Shown here in pieces: positions 9,720 through 18,895 of a DNA stretch of 64,000 nt. The stretch comes from Bacteroidales bacterium (lineage in GTDB: Bacteria > Bacteroidota > Bacteroidia > Bacteroidales > VadinHA17). Under the pieces are notes generated by a model. The model ran no database searches. It worked only from the letters and a program-made list of their open reading frames with translations, and was not told where the DNA came from. The stretch covers positions 310,001 through 374,000 of the forward strand of contig JADKBK010000001.1 of assembly GCA_016715075.1 (NCBI GenBank), in the 5' to 3' direction. The position numbers and the translations under genes were made by a program. Numbering within the stretch: the first letter of the stretch is position 1; every line of letters starts with the position of its first letter.

Positions 9720-10091
9720 TTACCATGACCAGTTTTCAGGATGTAATGACATATTAACAAGTTTCCCAATTATATTATCATAGATATCATCAAGTTCTTT
9801 ATGTTCTGCTAATGAAATATATGAGCAGCTGAGCGCAAAATCTAACCAGGTTTGTGTTTCAGCTGCCTCGCTCTCTGAATCTGTTAGTTTTGAAACGAAC
9901 GATTTTGGATATTTCCTTTTTCTGAAGGACTCAGCCAGATTTGAACAAACGGATCTGGAGGAACGTCGTATTTGATCAGTTAATGAATATGTTTCCTCTC
10001 TCGGGAAAGACTTGGATATTTCAAAAATCTTCATAGCAGCTTCAAATGCCAGTTTATAAACATCCAGATCTCTATGACTTCTGATCTTCAT
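9720..10091 (-). CDS. Four-helix-bundle protein, S23 / 23S rRNA intervening-sequence family
   Basis: A 123-residue helical protein of the family first known from ORFs inside 23S rRNA intervening sequences and now found free-standing in many Bacteroidota. Diagnostic features are the start HRDLDVYKLAFEAAMKIFEISKSFPREETYSLTDQ (given here across several turns), the segment IRRSSRSVCSNLAE and the fourth helix with LDFALSCSYIS. No biochemical role is established for the family. There is no rRNA here. The gene is bracketed by octamer repeat arrays in inverted orientation (9650-9718 and 10112-10582), an arrangement that suggests a cassette. Confidence 0.9.
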   Translation of the reverse strand: MKIRSHRDLDVYKLAFEAAMKIFEISKSFPREETYSLTDQIRRSSRSVCSNLAESFRKRKYPKSFVSKLTDSESEAAETQTWLDFALSCSYISLAEHKELDDIYDNIIGKLVNMSLHPENWSW

Positions 10092-10111
10092 AAAGTAATT
10101 TTTATATCTTA

Positions 10112-10582
10112 ATATTCTCTTTCAGTCTCTCCGTCTCTCCGACTCTCCGTCTCTTCGTCTCTACGTCTCTCCGTCCCTCCGTCCCTTCGTCCCTACGTCT
10201 CTCCGTCCCTCTGTCCCTTCGTCTCTTCGTCCCTTCGTCCCTTCGACCCTTCGTCCCTCCATCCCTTCGTCCCTACGTCTCCCTCTCCGTCTCTTCGTCT
10301 CTCCGTCTCTTCGTCTCTACGTCTCTTCGTCTCTCCGTCTCTACGTCTCTACGTCTCTTCGTCTCTTCGTCTCTTCTCTCGTCCCTCGTCTCTCGTCTCT
10401 CTTCGTCTCTACGTCTCTTCGTCTCTACGTCTCTCCGTCTCTTCGTCTCTACGTCTCTCCGTCTCTCCGTCTCTTTGTCCCTACGTCTCTTCGTCCCTTC
10501 GTCCCTTCGTCTCTTCGTCTCTTCGTCCCTTCGTCCCTTCGTCCCTTCGTCCCTCCGTCCCTTCGTCTCTTCGTCTCTTCGT
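10112..10582. repeat. Long degenerate octamer tandem array (gtctcttc type)
   Basis: Roughly 470 bases built of 8-bp units of form GTC(T/C)CT(C/T/A)C, with positions 4 and 7 variable and the rest nearly fixed. A short irregularity interrupts it at about 10378-10400. It runs from just upstream of the S23 gene to the stop codon of the GH106 gene without spacer. Open frames across it (for example 10273-10611 minus) encode only ETKRRRDE-type repeats and are not genes. Confidence 0.95.
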
Positions 10583-13500
10583 CTATTCCCCCTTGTACAG
10601 CACAAACTCATCCATCAGCCCGTAATCAAACATCTGATACTCCTTCCCTGCAGGATAGCTATTAACTCCCCTCCATGAACCGGGGGAGACAAATCCCGGA
10701 GTAGGCTTATTATGATGAGGCCCCAGGAGATTACGGAGACTCCCGATAACCTTAACTTCAATTTTATTTTGGCCGGGCTTAATGAGTTGTGACACATCAG
10801 TTGTATAGGGAGGGAATGCAATGACTGTTGCCGGCTGTCCGTTTACAAGAACTTCGGTGACTGTTCCGCTCCAGTTTCCAAGTGCAACCGCCCATTTCCC
10901 ATCAGATTTTTCAATGTTGAATTCCCTGCTATAGGTCATTCCCCATGAATAGAATGGTAATCCCTGCTCTTTCCAGCTTCCCAGTGCATAAGAAGAGACC
11001 GGAGCTTCAATTGTAAAGCCTTTTTCAGCCGGTTTCACCGAGAAATCACCAAGGATATACACAGGTTCGATCTCGGCATGGATCTTCATCGGTGATACTT
11101 TTAAGGTAATGGTATTATCACCTGTTCTGACAAGGCTGCCAATATTGAATACGGCGAGTGATCTGTCAAGCCACCACTTGCCCTCTTCCGGTTTTACTTC
11201 AGTGCCATTAACAGCAACACTCCACATGCCAGGACGTTCAATAACGGCTTTCATGGCTTCAAAATTGAATTTGCCCTTAACTGTAAAGTGGTAGGTTGCA
11301 GTGAAACCTGTGCTGTCACCGAAATTATCCCTGCTTACGGTATTTGTTTTGAATTGAACTGATGTATTCCATGGATTACCATTGAGGAATCCGTAGTATT
11401 TAAACACTTTATCAGCAGCATAATAATTGTTGAGATCCTTTGATATCTCCCCGTCAATCTCCAGATCACAGAAGTCTATCATCAGAGCATTCTCTTCATT
11501 ACGGGTAACAGTTATTGGAGCAGCAGACTGAAAAGGAACCATATTCTGAGCTTTTGCAGGCACCGGTAGTTCTTCATTTGCTGATTTGGGAATAAAGACA
11601 AGAAGGCTGCCTGCCGGCGGCAGTTCGAATGAGCAGCTGATTGCTTCGACTGACTGATTATTCGGATATCCGTATTTCTCACCCGTCAGAGTATTCATTT
11701 CCAGGGCATCGACCCCTTTTGCTGTAAATTTGCCTGTCAGGGAAGTTGAAGTACTGGAGTTTACCAGGAAGAGGAGCTGACCGTCAGAAAGTATGCGACG
11801 GTGGTGATATAGAGTACCGCCTGCAACTGCTTCAAAAGTAACATCGCTATTTCCAAATTCTTTGGAGATCACATCTCCCGTCAGTCTACCAGGCATTATT
11901 ATCTTATCTGAATTGCTGCTAAAAAACTTTTTAAGCTGTTCATTCGGTGCCCCGTCAATTAATGAAGGTTCTGAAAAAGCAATTAATTTACCTCCGGCTG
12001 AAACAAATTTCTCAAGCAGTCTTAAAGTAGCTATATCAAGATTTTCAGTAAGCGGGGGTATAACTACTCTTGAATATGCAGCCTGACCCACCACGAGCTT
12101 TCCTTTTGAAACGCTTCCCAGATCTTTCAGTATATTTTCAGAGCCAAGATCGTATTCAACCTGGCTTTTTTCAAGGGTTGTAACAAATGACTGAAATATC
12201 TGACCGATCTCTTCAGTTTTTTTATCAGGCTTTACATATGAATCGTAGAGCCAGCAGGAAGTAGTGGGTTCAAGTACAAGTATATCGTTTACCTGTCTGC
12301 CGGAGGAAAGTGCAAGCGAAAGACGGGCATAGTGGTCATTAATATATTTGTAGTCGTTCCACCACGGTTCGTGATAGTCGAAGGAGGGAGGATAGTCATA
12401 TTTCCTTGCTCCCGCGAGTGTGAAATAGGTGAGGTGTTGGTTCATGAGGTTGACTCCCAGTGCATACTCCCAGTCGCCATTGCGTTTCATATCCGTGAAG
12501 GTCAGATCCCAGCCTGATCCTCCGTAAGTCTCGCTCAGTTTTCTCTGTCTTCCTGTCTGATTGGCAGCGCTGGCCAGCTCTTTGATAGCCCTGACATTTC
12601 CAAACTGTGCATGCGAAGAAGTATCGTCATACTGGTTAAACAGCATGTCAACGGCAGGAAGCTGGTGCCATGCATACATTGCCATATTATCACCTCCGGG
12701 CTGCATGCCAGGCCATGAATGTTCCCAGTAATGTCCTGTGAATTTCATATTGTGTTCCTCACACCAGGTGTACCAGGGTTTCGACCACCTGTCGATGAAC
12801 ATATAAAGAAGCGTCTGGGTGTAGTTATGTCTGATTTTTTTCCAGTCGCCGGTCTCTTCATAAAGTGAAGGGAGGTGAATCTTCAGGTCGTAATTCCATT
12901 GTTTCTGAAACTGATCAAACAGATCCGGAGTCCAGCGGATCCCTCCCGGTGATTCGATCTGGGGTTCATCAGTAAATGTTCCCGGAATTGTCTTTCCGAA
13001 TTCAGTCCCGAGGTATTTTTCATAGCCGGTCATTGTCCGGTCAATGAATTTCTGGGTTACGCCATTTACAAGAAGATCAACATATGAGAAACCTCCGTAC
13101 CAGTCAGATTTTTCGTTATAGGTTTTTGAGAAGAGGAGATATTTTCCGGTTTTGCCTTTTTCCGAGGCAAGGGCAGATGTAATATCAATATAGCTGCCGT
13201 TTTCTTCTTTCAGGACCATGAAAAATTTGTCACACGTATCTGGCAGAGCATCAGCTTTTGTCATCTCAAGTCCCTGACCCTGGTTATATGATTCGGGCAT
13301 CTCATCAGGCACATGGCCGCCGGCGAATCCGCTGGGGTAGGAGTTCTCATCATAGATCCATACATCCATCCCGAGCTCCTTTCCCTTTTCGACAGTGTGC
13401 TGGTATAGCTCATACCATTTATCAGACATGTATTCGGTTATCAATCCGGGACGAGGATGAATAAACACCTGTGATGAGCCGGCTTTCTTGAATCCTTCCA

Positions 13501-13717
13501 TAAACTTGTCGATCTCGTCGCGTGTTATCTCCGCATTCCAGACAAAGAAAGGCGCTGTGGTATACTCCCTCGGAGGTTCTCCAAACTGAGAAGAGAGAGT
13601 GGCAAAGTCGGGCACCTTCACCTCGTTTCGCTGCTCCTTTTTACAGGAATTCAGTATTGCGGCAAGGAGTGTCAGCGTCATGATGACTGATAATTGTTTG
13701 AATAAGGCTGATTTCAT
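10583..13717 (-). CDS. GH106-like glycoside hydrolase (alpha-L-rhamnosidase class), lipoprotein
   Basis: A 1044-residue secreted enzyme with a lipoprotein signal ending in ILNSC (residues about 20-25). Family signs are the N-terminal PFFVWNAEITRDEIDKFMEG, the FIHPRPGL and WIYDENSYPSGFAGG segments, the carboxylate motif TFTDEPQIESPGG near residue 250, and the central TIM-barrel with KFTGHYWEHSWPG. About residues 740-1044 form beta-sandwich domains. GH106 enzymes remove alpha-L-rhamnose from pectic or other rhamnosides; the actual substrate is inference. The neighbouring genes include a sulfatase and other hydrolases, consistent with breakdown of a sulfated or rhamnose-containing glycan. The TAG stop (10585-10583) borders the octamer array directly. 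Confidence 0.8.
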   Translation of the reverse strand: MKSALFKQLSVIMTLTLLAAILNSCKKEQRNEVKVPDFATLSSQFGEPPREYTTAPFFVWNAEITRDEIDKFMEGFKKAGSSQVFIHPRPGLITEYMSDKWYELYQHTVEKGKELGMDVWIYDENSYPSGFAGGHVPDEMPESYNQGQGLEMTKADALPDTCDKFFMVLKEENGSYIDITSALASEKGKTGKYLLFSKTYNEKSDWYGGFSYVDLLVNGVTQKFIDRTMTGYEKYLGTEFGKTIPGTFTDEPQIESPGGIRWTPDLFDQFQKQWNYDLKIHLPSLYEETGDWKKIRHNYTQTLLYMFIDRWSKPWYTWCEEHNMKFTGHYWEHSWPGMQPGGDNMAMYAWHQLPAVDMLFNQYDDTSSHAQFGNVRAIKELASAANQTGRQRKLSETYGGSGWDLTFTDMKRNGDWEYALGVNLMNQHLTYFTLAGARKYDYPPSFDYHEPWWNDYKYINDHYARLSLALSSGRQVNDILVLEPTTSCWLYDSYVKPDKKTEEIGQIFQSFVTTLEKSQVEYDLGSENILKDLGSVSKGKLVVGQAAYSRVVIPPLTENLDIATLRLLEKFVSAGGKLIAFSEPSLIDGAPNEQLKKFFSSNSDKIIMPGRLTGDVISKEFGNSDVTFEAVAGGTLYHHRRILSDGQLLFLVNSSTSTSLTGKFTAKGVDALEMNTLTGEKYGYPNNQSVEAISCSFELPPAGSLLVFIPKSANEELPVPAKAQNMVPFQSAAPITVTRNEENALMIDFCDLEIDGEISKDLNNYYAADKVFKYYGFLNGNPWNTSVQFKTNTVSRDNFGDSTGFTATYHFTVKGKFNFEAMKAVIERPGMWSVAVNGTEVKPEEGKWWLDRSLAVFNIGSLVRTGDNTITLKVSPMKIHAEIEPVYILGDFSVKPAEKGFTIEAPVSSYALGSWKEQGLPFYSWGMTYSREFNIEKSDGKWAVALGNWSGTVTEVLVNGQPATVIAFPPYTTDVSQLIKPGQNKIEVKVIGSLRNLLGPHHNKPTPGFVSPGSWRGVNSYPAGKEYQMFDYGLMDEFVLYKGE

Positions 13718-13784
13718 GGTATGATGGTTTTAGGAGTTGAAAACTAGCTTAATTATAAGAAGAATCCAAATGCCATGGTAAAAA

Positions 13785-13887
13785 TTCTCTCGCTGTGCCC
13801 GCTGTGCGACCTCTGTGGCTCTCTGTGTAATAAAAAAAAGAACTTACACAGAGTACACAGAGAAGGCACAGAGTAACACAGAGAATC
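13785..13887. repeat. Palindromic element, cacagag core
   Basis: The left half is ctgtgcgacctctgtggctctctgtgtaa; a spacer of A residues and agaacttacacagag...cacagagaatct follow as the inverted half. It abuts the stop codon of the sulfatase gene. It is the same family as the elements at 21768, 31135, 35050, 39925, 48830 and 57238. Confidence 0.75.
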
Positions 13888-15498
13888 TCAGAACCCCTCA
13901 CTCTCGAAATCCGTCGAGTCGACCCACCCCGCATTTTTTCTGCTCAGCTCACCGTTCAGGTATCTTTTGTAGAAGTTTCTGACAGCATCATCGGCATAGG
14001 GATATTTGTCAAAAAGATCTCCTTTGCCATATGCTCTTGGATCTTCCTGTTCGAGAAGCTCAAGATAGAGCTGATCGTGGAGTTTCCTCTTCATTGAATT
14101 ATAACCTGCATTTCCCGCCAGATTGGTCAGACACTCCGGATCCTGGCCCAGGTCATATAGTTCATCATCGCTTCTCTTCCCGAAGCTCAGCTTCCAGTAG
14201 TCAGCTGAAATCCCTGCCCTGCGCATACTGAGAATAAATGATTTAGTCGGACTGCCGTCGCAGTCAAGGTATCCTGTTTCCGGATTTCCGGATGGCCATC
14301 GTTCTGAATTATAGTTCGACAGGAAAAGATATCCATCCTCAATAATGCCTCTTACGGGGTACCCTGCGTCATCCGGACGACCAACATCATTTCTTTCTCT
14401 GCCTAAAAGTACATGATTGCGTTCTTTGCTGAGGTACCCTTTTCTGCTGCTGCTGAAGATATCGGCAAAGCTTCGGCCTGTAATTGGCTGCATACCGGCA
14501 TCTGACTGACTGATACCCGAGACCTCCAGTAGTGTTGGTGCAAAGTCAGCAAAGCTGATAAAGTCGAAAATTATCCGGCCGGGATTCCTGATCCCCTTTC
14601 CCCACATTATTGCAAGCGGTATATGATTGGAGTATTCGTATGACTGGCCCTTAGCCCGTGGAAAAGGCATTCCGTTATCTGCCGTTACAATTATTATTGT
14701 GTTATCGAGCTCTCCGTTTTTTTCAAGTATCTCCAGCATCCTGCCCAGATGATTGTCGAAATGTTCAATCTCATACGCATAGTCGAGCATATCATTCCTT
14801 ACAGTTTTATTATCAGGCCAGAACCCTGGAACAGTTTTTATATCCTCAGGATGCTTACCCCCTTTTTTGATTCCCGAACCATATTCATACGTCCTGTGAG
14901 GCTCCTTTGATCCGTACCAGAAGCAGAAGGGCTTATTATCTTTTCTGGCATCAAGGAAGTCAGCAAAATTCCCGGCATAGTCGATATTGGAAATTCCATC
15001 GGTGGGAGGAGTGAGTGTTTTTGAGTTGAAGGCTTTACCTGTCATCTCACGTGTCCTGCCGGTGCTATCGACAGCCACTCCGGGAGCCCAGCCTTTTGCA
15101 GTATATCCTGTGAAGTAGCCGTGCTGGTCCATTGCCTCCATGAAGGTTTTGAATCTGGCTGGAAAAAAAGGGACATGGTTGCCTGCCTCTTCGAGCTGCC
15201 AGCTGTTTCTTCCCGTCAGGAAGCATGCTCTTGAAGGAGAAGATTTTGCATTGGGGGTATAGGCATTGTTGAAGAGGATGCCGTTTGCAGCTACCCTGTC
15301 GAAGGCGGGTGTTTTAACCCAGGCAGTGCCATAAGCGCCCATATGCGGAAAAGAGATATCATCGCCCATGGCAATGAGTATGTTGGGGCGCTTTTCTCCG
15401 GGTGTATCTTTATTTGTTCTGCCGCAGTCTGCTAACAGACAGGGAGAAATCAGCAGTAATGCTTTAAGGTAGCATGGCTTAATACAAACATCAAGCAT
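13888..15498 (-). CDS. S1-family sulfatase (arylsulfatase / N-sulfoglucosamine sulfohydrolase-like)
   Basis: A 536-residue secreted sulfatase. A hydrophobic N-terminus with LLADCG at about residues 21-26 suggests a lipoprotein. The metal-binding start PNILIAMGDDISFPHMGAYG is at about residues 39-58. The formylglycine motif appears as S-x-P-S-R in KSSPSRACFLTGRN at about residues 85-98. The modified residue is therefore a serine, which requires an anaerobic sulfatase-maturating enzyme (anSME) encoded elsewhere. Further metal and active-site segments are GSKEPH and TADNGMPFPR. It removes sulfate esters or N-sulfates from glycans. It lies 170 bases from the GH106 gene in the same direction, so the two may act on the same sulfated polysaccharide. 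Confidence 0.88.
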   Translation of the reverse strand: MLDVCIKPCYLKALLLISPCLLADCGRTNKDTPGEKRPNILIAMGDDISFPHMGAYGTAWVKTPAFDRVAANGILFNNAYTPNAKSSPSRACFLTGRNSWQLEEAGNHVPFFPARFKTFMEAMDQHGYFTGYTAKGWAPGVAVDSTGRTREMTGKAFNSKTLTPPTDGISNIDYAGNFADFLDARKDNKPFCFWYGSKEPHRTYEYGSGIKKGGKHPEDIKTVPGFWPDNKTVRNDMLDYAYEIEHFDNHLGRMLEILEKNGELDNTIIIVTADNGMPFPRAKGQSYEYSNHIPLAIMWGKGIRNPGRIIFDFISFADFAPTLLEVSGISQSDAGMQPITGRSFADIFSSSRKGYLSKERNHVLLGRERNDVGRPDDAGYPVRGIIEDGYLFLSNYNSERWPSGNPETGYLDCDGSPTKSFILSMRRAGISADYWKLSFGKRSDDELYDLGQDPECLTNLAGNAGYNSMKRKLHDQLYLELLEQEDPRAYGKGDLFDKYPYADDAVRNFYKRYLNGELSRKNAGWVDSTDFESEGF

Positions 15499-15579
15499 AT
15501 CTGTAATTTTTGATTACTAAAAATAGATACAATATTGAAATTAATCAAGAGGTTTAACCACGGAGTTGCACGAGATTTT

Positions 15580-15858
15580 GGGGTTGTTGAAAAAGTCTTT
15601 TTAACCGCAAAGTCCGCTAGAATTTGTGATGTATAAAAAGTCTGTTTTCACCCCCAAACCCCCCAGGGGGGGCTTTCTCAATCACTGTATTTCAGGAAAG
15701 TCCCTTGGGGTCCCGATAGTTTTCTGTAAGGAATAGGTGTGTCACAGATAAAATCGACTTTTCTAAAGCCTTTGCGCAAATCATTGATAAACATGCCATT
15801 GCTATTATGTGCTTTGCGATCTTTGCGGTTATTGGATTTTGCCTTTTCTGCACCCGGA
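15580..15858. repeat. Nested palindromic elements: CCCCC-type element inside a cgcaaag-type element
   Basis: This occupies most of the 397-base gap between the TonB receptor and sulfatase genes. The outer element begins GGGGTTGTTGAAAAAGTC at about 15580 and ttaaccgcaaag at about 15601, and closes with ctttgcgatctttgcggtt at about 15811-15830. Inside it (about 15638-15765) sits a second element with aaaaagtctgttttcacccccaaacc...ccaggggggctt and a closing aaaatcgacttttct. The inner copy resembles the free element at 54003-54135. Confidence 0.75.
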
Positions 15859-15895
15859 TAGCTCCGTGTTTAAAAGGCTTACATAACCGATCCCT

Positions 15896-18148
15896 CTAAA
15901 AATTCCCTGCCAGCCGTATGCTGTAATTCCTCTGGGGCTGAATATCTCCCGGCCGTCCCATGTATTCGGTGTTTGTCAGGTTCTTAACTGCAACAGACAA
16001 GGTAAGCACGTTGCTGATCTTATATCCGGCATTACAATCCATAGTAAAATAACCTGTGTTATGCTTCTGCCAGTAATCATAAAACCCGGGGAGGATCTCC
16101 TCCCTTGTAAGTTCATTGAGAAAGACATCATCAATATTCAGGATTTTCGATTTCGCGAAGAGGCTGAACCCAAGGTCAAACCTTTTATATGCTGTATTCA
16201 GGCTGAGAAGGACTGCATGCTTTCGTCTGTATTTCAAGTATATATCGCTGTTTTGATGTGTTGCTTTGTTGAACTCCACAGGATAGATATATGTATATCC
16301 CCCGGAAAGTGTAGTGTTGAATTTTCCGAACATTCTGCCGAGATCGAACTCGATCTCCGAACCGTATACCCTTGCATCCTCAACATTTGTTGCCAGGAAT
16401 CCGTATCCGAAAATGCCTGTGACGGGATCAGGATAGTTGCCGAACAGGTATTCGATCATATTGATGCTTTGTGACATAAAAACTGAGATATCTGCCATAC
16501 CCTTTATTTCACCAATTGAAATACCCTGTTTGAGGCCGGCTTCTGTTGTCCAGCCTGATTCAGGTTCGATATAAGGGTTTGGGAAGATCCTTATTGATCC
16601 TATTGTATTGGATGCGTATTTTTCAGCTATCGAAGGGTACCTGTAGCCCTGTCCGAATGAGGCTCTCAGGAAGGTATAATCTGCAACCTGCCAGTTTATT
16701 CCTGTCCTGAAGATAGGAACTACCTTATCCCGGATTTCATCAAGGGAGTTCTGTTCAACCCTCACACCCGCCACCAGTTTGATATGGGGGAGCGGATCGA
16801 GTTCAACCTGGGCGAAGCCTGCAATGTTCAGTCCGGTATGGTCGCCGTAGAAGTTTGAGACGACTTTGCTGTAATTCTCTGTTATGCCAGCCGTTATACT
16901 CATAAAACCGGAAACATTGTACTGCATCTGGTATTCGGAATAGAAGGAATAGCCGTCTGAATTGTCCTCAGTCCTTACGGGGAATTTGTTATTTGACAGT
17001 TGAAATCTGGTGCGCAGGTCATGTGTGAACCTGCCGGAGTTCTTATAGGAGATGTATGGATCGACAGTAAGATACGTCCCATGAAGCAGAGAGACAGTAC
17101 CTGTATCCTGTTTAAGGGCTCCGTAAGCCGCATCTTCCCACAGGACGAAATCTGTTTTTACTGTATAGCCTGAATTTATGTTCAGGCCATAAACAAGTCC
17201 TTTCACCTTATCATTATGATGTTTAAGCCTGAGGTTCATTCTGACCAGGGATTCATCATTATATTTTCTGTATCCGTTGTCTGTAAGAAGGTTTATTCCT
17301 ATTCCCATATCAGTGTTGCCATATTTCTGAAGATGGGAAAAGGAGAGGGATGAGTAGATTCTCGGAGTGTTCCACCATTTCCAGTTCATATTCCGGGGGT
17401 TGCCGAATACCCCCGCTTCTGCAAAGAAGGTTGTATTTGGAACATTTGTCGCATCGGCTGTGCGGAAGTTTATTATTCCATTCAGTGCAGATGATCCGTA
17501 TAGAACCGATGATGCACCCTTGATGATCTCCACCTGCGATATGTTTTCAAGAGGCAGGAACTGCCATTTTATATTTCCTGCATCCGGCGACATCATCGGA
17601 AGTCCGTCGATAAGCGCCAGCACTTTGCTGCCTGTACCATAGCTGAAGCCGCTGCCGCCTCTTATTGAGGCCTGCCCGTCAAGTATTTCTATTCCGGAAG
17701 TTTTGTTGATCAGTTCCTGCGGATCAGTTATATGTGTTTTAAGAAAATCGGATGATTTCAGCACATCCATCGAGACCGTGAGCTCTGCAATTTTTTGTTC
17801 CTGACGGTTAGCGCTCACCACAATCTGTCCGATCTCCATGAAATCCATATCGAGACCGACATTCAGTTCCAGGGTATCATCTGATGAGATATCAACTGAC
17901 CTGACGGATGATTTATAGCCTATAAGGCTGAAAGTAATTTCTGATTTCCCCGGCCCGGGATTAGTACTGTACAGGCCATCCATACCTGTTGTGGTACCCT
18001 TGTTATTTCCATATATGACATAAACCCCATAGAGAGGTTCCATGGTGTTATTATCATATACTCTGCCCCTGACTGTTGTCTGGGCGAAAGCAGCACTAAA
18101 GGCTGAACTGACAAGTGCAGCAAGTATTGCAACAGTAGGAAACCGCAT
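15896..18148 (-). CDS. TonB-dependent outer-membrane receptor with carboxypeptidase-like domain
   Basis: A 750-residue outer-membrane receptor importing a ligand with energy from TonB. A signal peptide (residues 1-22, FAQ end) is followed by a carboxypeptidase-regulatory-like beta domain (about 24-100, VRGRVYDNNTMEPLYGVYV). The plug (about 110-235) contains SGIEILDGQASIRGGSGFSYG and VEIIKGASSVLYGSSALNG. The 22-strand barrel ends in the aromatic terminus SIRLAGNF. The size and plug are closer to the BtuB/FhuA group than to SusC (usually about 1000 residues), and no SusD follows, so a vitamin, metal complex or small glycan is more likely than a starch-like polymer. The start codon overlaps the stop of the upstream lipoprotein gene by one base, indicating translational coupling. 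Confidence 0.92.
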   Translation of the reverse strand: MRFPTVAILAALVSSAFSAAFAQTTVRGRVYDNNTMEPLYGVYVIYGNNKGTTTGMDGLYSTNPGPGKSEITFSLIGYKSSVRSVDISSDDTLELNVGLDMDFMEIGQIVVSANRQEQKIAELTVSMDVLKSSDFLKTHITDPQELINKTSGIEILDGQASIRGGSGFSYGTGSKVLALIDGLPMMSPDAGNIKWQFLPLENISQVEIIKGASSVLYGSSALNGIINFRTADATNVPNTTFFAEAGVFGNPRNMNWKWWNTPRIYSSLSFSHLQKYGNTDMGIGINLLTDNGYRKYNDESLVRMNLRLKHHNDKVKGLVYGLNINSGYTVKTDFVLWEDAAYGALKQDTGTVSLLHGTYLTVDPYISYKNSGRFTHDLRTRFQLSNNKFPVRTEDNSDGYSFYSEYQMQYNVSGFMSITAGITENYSKVVSNFYGDHTGLNIAGFAQVELDPLPHIKLVAGVRVEQNSLDEIRDKVVPIFRTGINWQVADYTFLRASFGQGYRYPSIAEKYASNTIGSIRIFPNPYIEPESGWTTEAGLKQGISIGEIKGMADISVFMSQSINMIEYLFGNYPDPVTGIFGYGFLATNVEDARVYGSEIEFDLGRMFGKFNTTLSGGYTYIYPVEFNKATHQNSDIYLKYRRKHAVLLSLNTAYKRFDLGFSLFAKSKILNIDDVFLNELTREEILPGFYDYWQKHNTGYFTMDCNAGYKISNVLTLSVAVKNLTNTEYMGRPGDIQPQRNYSIRLAGNF

Positions 18149-18561
18149 TATTCAGGCTTAAAAGTCATCCGGATATTTAAAGTCCCGGCAGCGGGAAGGG
18201 TGTAGCTTGTTGTTATTTTCAGTGAGGACTGTGTCAGTTCGGCAATAATAGCCGTGAGTGGAAGAGGCAGTGAGTCGGAGGAGATTACAATTTGTGTTTC
18301 ATCGAATGCGAAACTCCATGTTCCGGTGTAGGAACCGAAATTGCCGGAATAATCTTCATTGAATTTTACGTCGCCCTTGAAATTCTCAAGCAATTCGCCC
18401 GGACCGCTTGCGTCTTCACCATTCACAAGAAGGCTGTCGCTTGTCCATACCGGACCGGTAAGCAGCTTGAATTTCTCAGATTGTGAGTCTTTTTTGCATG
18501 AGAATACCTGGAACAGGCAGCAGATTACCAGAAGTAAAGCAATGTTTTTCATCTCATTCAT
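18148..18561 (-). CDS. Small lipocalin-like lipoprotein coupled to the TonB receptor
   Basis: A 137-residue predicted lipoprotein: hydrophobic signal and lipobox FSCKK at about residues 20-24. The mature part has alternating strands and segments such as GPVWTSDSLLVNGED, GNFGSYTGTWSFAFDETQIVI and the Thr-rich end, resembling the lipocalin-like/DUF4923-type surface lipoproteins of Bacteroidota. The stop codon and the ATG of the TonB receptor share a base (TAATG at 18150-18146), so the two are co-translated and probably act together at the outer membrane. Its ligand is unknown. ATG at 18561 or the ATG three codons later could be the start. Confidence 0.75.
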   Translation of the reverse strand: MNEMKNIALLLVICCLFQVFSCKKDSQSEKFKLLTGPVWTSDSLLVNGEDASGPGELLENFKGDVKFNEDYSGNFGSYTGTWSFAFDETQIVISSDSLPLPLTAIIAELTQSSLKITTSYTLPAAGTLNIRMTFKPE

Positions 18562-18639
18562 TTTAAATGTTATTGCCGGAGCACAGTATTATAACAATCG
18601 CAGGTAATAACAGTTCAGTGGCCTGGTTCAAATCAAAGA

Positions 18640-18895
18640 TATCAAAATCTCTCCGTCTCCCCATCTCTCCGTCTCTTCGTCTCCCCGTCTCTTCGTCCCC
18701 CCGTCTCCCTTTCCTTATTTCAACCACGGAGTTTATTTCCCTTTATCTTTCAGTCTCTTAATCTCTTAGTCTCTTAATCTCTTAGTCCTCTGTCTCTTAG
18801 TCTCCCCAGTCCCTCATCTCCCCCATCTCCCCATCTCCCCATCTCCTTTTCCTTCCGCCTTCTGCCTTCCGCCCTCCGCCCTGCGCCCTGCGCCC
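18640..18895. repeat. Octamer array grading into a heptamer array
   Basis: About 18645-18710 and 18745-18850 are gtctcttc/gtctctta-type octamers; about 18852-18895 are heptamers (gccttct, gccttcc, gccctcc, gccctgc). The heptamer part ends at the stop codon of the DUF1080 gene. A short caaccacggagttta segment at about 18720-18735 resembles the accacggag end of the cacagag family. No gene is seen in this 334-base gap. Confidence 0.85.

Noticed and set aside
9720..10091. 23S rRNA intervening sequence context for the S23 gene
   Set aside because: No rRNA sequence flanks the gene; only repeat arrays and protein genes.
10112..10582. Possible CRISPR array
   Set aside because: Units are 8 bases, contiguous and degenerate, with no unique spacers and no cas genes.
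10273..10678. Open frames of 112 and 67 codons across the octamer array
   Set aside because: They encode only ETKRRRDE or SLRLFVPS repeats caused by the 24-base (3 x 8) periodicity; no start context or homology.
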